From Spirochaetaceae bacterium (GTDB lineage Bacteria; Spirochaetota; Spirochaetia; Treponematales; Breznakiellaceae), in the NCBI GenBank assembly GCA_031255395.1, contig JAIRSQ010000066.1, positions 1 through 8,318 on the forward strand: 8,318 nucleotides of DNA, given 5' to 3'. The notes beneath the pieces were generated by a model. It was not told where the DNA came from, made no database searches, and saw only the letters and a list, made by a program, of their open reading frames with translations. The translations under genes were made by a program, and so were the position numbers. Numbering within the stretch: position 1 is the first letter of the stretch; each line of letters begins with the position of its first letter. Positions 5,347-8,318 of the stretch are shown piece after piece.

Positions 5347-7031
5347 GGCGGATAATCCTGGCAGCCCTCTGCTCCGTGTCCGGTTTTTCCATCGCGCTGA
5401 CCGCTATTTTGATTCATTTTTCCGTGTACTGGGGATTTTCGCGGCGTATGAGGGAGGAAGCGTCGTCCGAACTGGAACTGGCGCGTTCCGGCATCGCCGC
5501 AGCCGGAACCGGCTACCTAGATTTGCTTGCGGCGAGCGGGCCGGGACATCCCCGCCTCACGCTGATAGCGCCCGACGGGACGGTTATATTCGACAACGAG
5601 TACGATGCGGGGAAAATGGAGAATCACGCCGGCAGGCCGGAAATCGACGCCGCTTTGTCGAAAAAGTCCGGCGAAGCCGTCCGCTTTTCCAGCACGCTGG
5701 AAAAGCGGACTTACTACCGTTCCGCTTTGCTTGATGACGGCAGCGTTTTGCGCATCGCCATAAGCGTTGACAGCGCGGCGGCTTCGGCCTTCGCTATTAC
5801 CCCGTTCGTTCTTGCCGTAGCGATTGGAACCTTTGCCTGCGCCGCGATTATCGCGTCAAAAATAACGCGCCGGATAGTGGAGCCGGTAAACGCCCTCAAT
5901 CTTGAAGAGCCGGAAGAAAACGGCGTATATGACGAACTTAGTCCGCTGCTCCTTAGGATAAAGGCGCAAAACGACCAGATACATGCGCAAATTGAGGAAC
6001 TGCGGAAAACGAGGCTCGAATTCGAGGCTGTAACAAACAACATGAAAGAGGGGTTTTTGCTGCTGGACAGGGAAGGGCGCGTCCTTTCCTGCAATCAGAG
6101 CGCGTTTAGGTTGCTGCGCGCCCGTCCTCAGGCGGCGGAAAACCGTAGCGTCCTGGTCCTGCGCCGGGACGAGCCGTTCCGCATGGCGCTAAAAAAGGCA
6201 CTGCGCGGACAGCCTTCGGAATGTTCTCTTTCGGCGGACTCCTCGCGCGTGCGCCTACTGGCGAGTCCCGTTGCAGACGGCGGACAAACGCTGGGGGCGG
6301 CGCTGCTGTTGCTGGACGTAACCGAGTTGGAGGACAGGGAACGGCTTCGCCGCGAATTTTCCGCCAACGTGTCCCACGAACTGAAAACGCCGCTTACAGT
6401 TATTTCCGGCTACGCGGAAATACTGCGCGACGGCCTTGTCAAGCCCGAAGACGCGCGCGATTTTGGCGGCAAAGTGTACAGCGAAGCCCGCCGCCTCCTT
6501 AGCCTTATAAACGACATCATGCAGCTTTCCCGCCTTGACGAGGGCGGGGAAAACATGGAGCGCGAGAACGTAAACCTTCGTTCCATCGCGGACGCCGCCG
6601 TCGATCGCGCGGCCCCGTTGGCGCGTTCAAAAGGCGTAACTGTTACTGTAGAAGGGGAGTGCGCTATTATCAGCGGAGTGCCGTACATGCTGCACGAAAT
6701 GGCGTTCAACCTGTTAGATAACGCTATCAAGTATAACAGCGAAGGCGGCAGCGTGACGGTTTCGGTCGCGCGGGACGATGACGCGGCGCGCCTTTGCGTC
6801 GCGGACACGGGAGCGGGCATTCCTCTCGCCGAACGGGAGCGGGTCTTCGAGCGCTTTTACAGGCTGGACAAGAGCCGCGCCGCCGGTAGCGGCACCGGAC
6901 TCGGCCTTTCCATCGTAAAGCACGGGGCAAGGCTGCATGACGCGCTGGTCGAAATTGAGGACAACGTCCCGCGCGGGACAAAAATCAGCCTTGTGTTTCA
7001 AGCGTCCGGCGGTTTGCCGTTTTGCATGTAG
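5343..7031 (+). CDS. phoR: Phosphate regulon sensor histidine kinase PhoR
   Basis: Membrane sensor kinase and likely partner of the adjacent PhoB; 562 aa. Order of parts: membrane helix at about 4-28; an extracytoplasmic region to about 147, with TLIAPDGTVIFDNEYD followed by NHAGRPEIDAAL, a pattern typical of Cache/PAS-like sensors in PhoR/WalK kinases; second helix at about 150-173; a HAMP-like or coiled-coil linker to about 225; a PAS domain at about 226-335 (NNMKEGFLLLDREGRVLSCN); HisKA with phosphoacceptor His345 in SHELKTP; then ATPase motifs N456-LLDNAIKYN, D488-TGAG, FERFYRLDKS and GTGLGLSI from 517. ATG at 5343 overlaps the phoB stop by 4 bases, behind a GGGGAGGGGGG ribosome site. The large external domain resembles Gram-positive-type PhoR more than the short E. 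coli form. Its last 34 bases overlap the end of the convergent gene. Confidence 0.94.
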   Translation: MRRIILAALCSVSGFSIALTAILIHFSVYWGFSRRMREEASSELELARSGIAAAGTGYLDLLAASGPGHPRLTLIAPDGTVIFDNEYDAGKMENHAGRPEIDAALSKKSGEAVRFSSTLEKRTYYRSALLDDGSVLRIAISVDSAAASAFAITPFVLAVAIGTFACAAIIASKITRRIVEPVNALNLEEPEENGVYDELSPLLLRIKAQNDQIHAQIEELRKTRLEFEAVTNNMKEGFLLLDREGRVLSCNQSAFRLLRARPQAAENRSVLVLRRDEPFRMALKKALRGQPSECSLSADSSRVRLLASPVADGGQTLGAALLLLDVTELEDRERLRREFSANVSHELKTPLTVISGYAEILRDGLVKPEDARDFGGKVYSEARRLLSLINDIMQLSRLDEGGENMERENVNLRSIADAAVDRAAPLARSKGVTVTVEGECAIISGVPYMLHEMAFNLLDNAIKYNSEGGSVTVSVARDDDAARLCVADTGAGIPLAERERVFERFYRLDKSRAAGSGTGLGLSIVKHGARLHDALVEIEDNVPRGTKISLVFQASGGLPFCM

Positions 7032-8068
7032 ACAGCTTCGATAAAGCGGACGGTTTCCATGCCGTCTTCGGCGGTTATTGACGGCGGAACGCCCCTTTGA
7101 ATCGCCGAAAAGAAATCGTCCGCCTGACAGGTAAAAAAATAGGTTGTCGCGTCAATTTTTTTAAAAAAAGCCTCGTCTTCGGCGCGGAATTTCGCGAGCA
7201 GGTTTTGTTCGCCGTCAATTGTCCACAAATCGTTTACGGGCGGCTCCGTTATGCCGCTCATTCCGGCGACAAACATGGCTCCGCCGTCCGTCTGAACGCC
7301 CGCCGAGCCGCCGGAACTGCCGTGTATATGCGCTTTTGCGTATATGCCCGGCTTTTGGGAATTGCTCGCGAAGAAGGACCCCAGCCCTCCGTTCGCGAAG
7401 CGAACGGAGGCCGCGACGCTGTCTTCGACTTCGATGTACGGGTGATTGATATTTTCGCAGAAGCCGCGGACCTCTTGGAAGCGTCCCATAAACCATAGCA
7501 TAAGGTCTATCTGGTGCGGCGCCTGGTTGATAAGAACGCCGCCGCCCTCGCTTTGCCATTTGCCTCGCCACGGGTCGCTGTCGTAGTAGGCTTTGTCCCG
7601 CCAGCCAAGTATGGTTATCTGCGCCAGCGACGGTTTGCCCAGCTTCCCGGCGTCTATAGCCTGTTTTACGCGGACGCACGGCGGAAAGTACCGCCGCTGG
7701 CTTACAACGGACAGAATTTTGCCCGCTTTTTCCGACGCCGCGATCATTTTGGCGCATTGGGCGACATTTACGGCCATAGGTTTTTCTACAAGGACATGAC
7801 AGCCGGCTTCCAGCGCGGCGATAGCGCACTCGCAATGCTGTGGATGGGGGACGCTGACAATAACGGCGTCGATTTTGTCTTTTTGAACGGCTTCCGCGAC
7901 GGTTTCGCGGGAGCATAGACCGCGCGACACGGCAAATTCGTCGCGGCGGGCGGCGTTACGCCCGCATACGGCAATCAAATCGCCGCGAGCGGAAGCCCTT
8001 ACCGCCTCGGCATGAAGAGCGGCGACCTTGCCGTAACCCAGCAGGGCAACCCGTACCTTTTGCGCCAT
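6998..8068 (-). CDS. Gfo/Idh/MocA family NAD(P)-dependent oxidoreductase
   Basis: Probable NAD(P)-dependent dehydrogenase acting on a sugar, inositol or related polyol; 356 aa, normal for the family. The N-terminal Rossmann fold starts with VRVALLGYGKVAALHAEAV (glycine motif at 11-16). VSVPHPQHCECAIAALEAG follows, then the family hallmark EKP at 95-97, whose Lys96 is the usual catalytic lysine. The C-terminal half carries GGGVLINQAPHQIDLMLWF at 175-193, with His185 and Asp188 in the HxxD active-site pattern. The substrate cannot be named from sequence. The ATG has no visible ribosome site and is preceded directly by an in-frame TAG, so translation may be coupled to something upstream. It runs against phoR with a 34-base tail overlap and probably has no role in phosphate control. 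Confidence 0.9.
   Translation of the reverse strand: MAQKVRVALLGYGKVAALHAEAVRASARGDLIAVCGRNAARRDEFAVSRGLCSRETVAEAVQKDKIDAVIVSVPHPQHCECAIAALEAGCHVLVEKPMAVNVAQCAKMIAASEKAGKILSVVSQRRYFPPCVRVKQAIDAGKLGKPSLAQITILGWRDKAYYDSDPWRGKWQSEGGGVLINQAPHQIDLMLWFMGRFQEVRGFCENINHPYIEVEDSVAASVRFANGGLGSFFASNSQKPGIYAKAHIHGSSGGSAGVQTDGGAMFVAGMSGITEPPVNDLWTIDGEQNLLAKFRAEDEAFFKKIDATTYFFTCQADDFFSAIQRGVPPSITAEDGMETVRFIEAVYMQNGKPPDA
7386..7410. repeat. 11-bp perfect hairpin inside the oxidoreductase gene
   Basis: CCTCCGTTCGC (7386-7396), loop GAA, GCGAACGGAGG (7400-7410). On the - strand it encodes SVRFANGG, which fits the family's usual hydrophobic-Arg-Phe-x-x-Gly-Gly stretch, so the coding frame is respected. There is no T-run. 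Its layout resembles the intergenic hairpin at 415-433. Confidence 0.7.
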
Positions 8069-8245
8069 CTATAGCGTAAAAAGCGCTCTAACGCCAACCG
8101 CGCCGCCCGAAAACGGTACGGATTCCTTAATTTCTTCCGGTATAATATCCATAAACATAAATATTCCGCAAGTCACTAGCCGACTCATTCGCCGTACGGC
8201 GGGACAGTTAATCCTAACAGCGCTCCGGCGTACCATACGCTCCAT
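8069..8245 (-). CDS. Possible 58-codon ORF abutting the oxidoreductase start
   Basis: An open frame from ATG 8245 ends in TAG at 8069, immediately followed in frame by the oxidoreductase ATG (TAGATG). The C-terminal part, DIIPEEIKESVPFSGG followed by AVGVRALFTL, reads like protein. The N-terminal part is Arg-rich and unconvincing. A shorter version from ATG 8158 would be 29 residues. I do not recognise it. It might be a small gene, the tail of a frameshifted upstream gene, or chance. The absence of a ribosome site for the downstream gene gives weak support for coupled translation. Confidence 0.2.
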   Translation of the reverse strand: MERMVRRSAVRINCPAVRRMSRLVTCGIFMFMDIIPEEIKESVPFSGGAVGVRALFTL

Positions 8246-8316
8246 TGAATATCGGCAGAATATGCCCGCTCATTTAATAAATGGGCAATGAGAGATGAGG
8301 TATGTACTGGCGATTG
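8185..8316 (-). CDS. Possible C-terminal end of a gene entering from the right
   Basis: In a second - strand frame, 43 codons are open from the window edge to TGA at 8185, ending in ADIQWSVWYAGALLGL followed by TVPPYGE. The residue mix is plausible for a membrane-associated tail, but the run is short and no family is recognised. The start of this stretch (8287-8304) resembles the cattcctcatt-type repeats of the left intergenic region, which argues for non-coding DNA. It conflicts in part with the frame at 8069-8245. Confidence 0.18.
   Translation of the reverse strand, partial: QSPVHTSSLIAHLLNERAYSADIQWSVWYAGALLGLTVPPYGE
8190..8201. repeat. 12-bp perfect palindrome CGCCGTACGGCG
   Basis: A perfect palindrome about 120 bases upstream of the oxidoreductase start. 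It could be a dimeric regulator site or part of the repeat family, since the word ctcattcgccg that leads into it (8184-8194) is identical to 242-252 in the left intergenic region. Nothing more can be said from sequence. Confidence 0.45.
8264..8286. repeat. AT-rich hairpin with GC clamp
   Basis: CATTTA (8271-8276), one-base loop, TAAATG (8278-8283), with outer GCCC (8264-8267) able to pair with GGGC (8283-8286) when the stem is shifted by one base. It might be a small transcript-end structure or part of a repeat unit. No T-run follows on either strand. Confidence 0.35.
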
Positions 8317-8318
8317 GG

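Noticed and set aside
7215..7916. 233-codon open frame in another phase on the - strand
   Set aside because: It overlaps the oxidoreductase, is very Arg-rich and lacks motifs, while the oxidoreductase frame carries all family signatures.
8141..8146. TATAAT as a + strand -10 element
   Set aside because: No acceptable -35 lies at the right distance (8118-8123 reads acggat) and there is no + strand gene after it in the window.
8141..8171. - strand promoter for the oxidoreductase (TTGCGG then TATTAT, 18-base gap)
   Set aside because: The -35 match is weak and the pair lies in an AT-rich stretch where such matches are easy to find; not strong enough to list.

Overview
The window holds a complete, tightly packed phosphate-starvation operon on the + strand, pstS-pstC-pstA-pstB-phoU-phoB-phoR (566-7031). 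It is followed tail to tail by a Gfo/Idh/MocA-type oxidoreductase gene on the - strand (8068-6998). Repeat-rich non-coding DNA lies at the left end (1-526), and about 250 bases of uncertain coding status lie at the right end (8069-8318). The sequence is moderately GC-rich, and TTG starts are used in at least two genes. The pst operon is of the kind found in anaerobic bacteria. A PstS exported by a signal peptide without a lipobox suggests a cell with an outer membrane. The host could be a spirochaete of the Treponema type or another gut-type anaerobe, but this is a low-confidence impression, because there is no rRNA or marker gene here.

Region by region: 1-480 is a mosaic of short degenerate direct repeats, most carrying a small GC-rich hairpin, with no credible gene. 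At 494-533, just before pstS, four hexamers of the TTKACA/TTTATG type stand exactly 11 bases apart. That is the layout expected of a PhoB/PhoP binding array (Pho box). From 566 to 7031 seven genes run with overlaps of 1 to 4 bases, or a gap of 3 to 15 bases at pstC/pstA, so they are almost certainly one transcript with coupled translation.

How the genes work together: PstS captures phosphate outside the inner membrane, PstC and PstA form the channel, and PstB hydrolyses ATP. PhoU connects transporter state to the sensor kinase PhoR. PhoR phosphorylates PhoB, and PhoB should bind the array in front of pstS, so the operon encodes its own regulator.

The most interesting observation is that PstS is circularly permuted. 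The half carrying the RxxGSGTR loop, normally the C-terminal half, comes first after the signal peptide. The half carrying GSSSVTP, SDSSTG and DIGMASREL, normally N-terminal, comes last. All recognisable phosphate-contact segments are present, so this looks like a functional rearranged protein and not a fragment.
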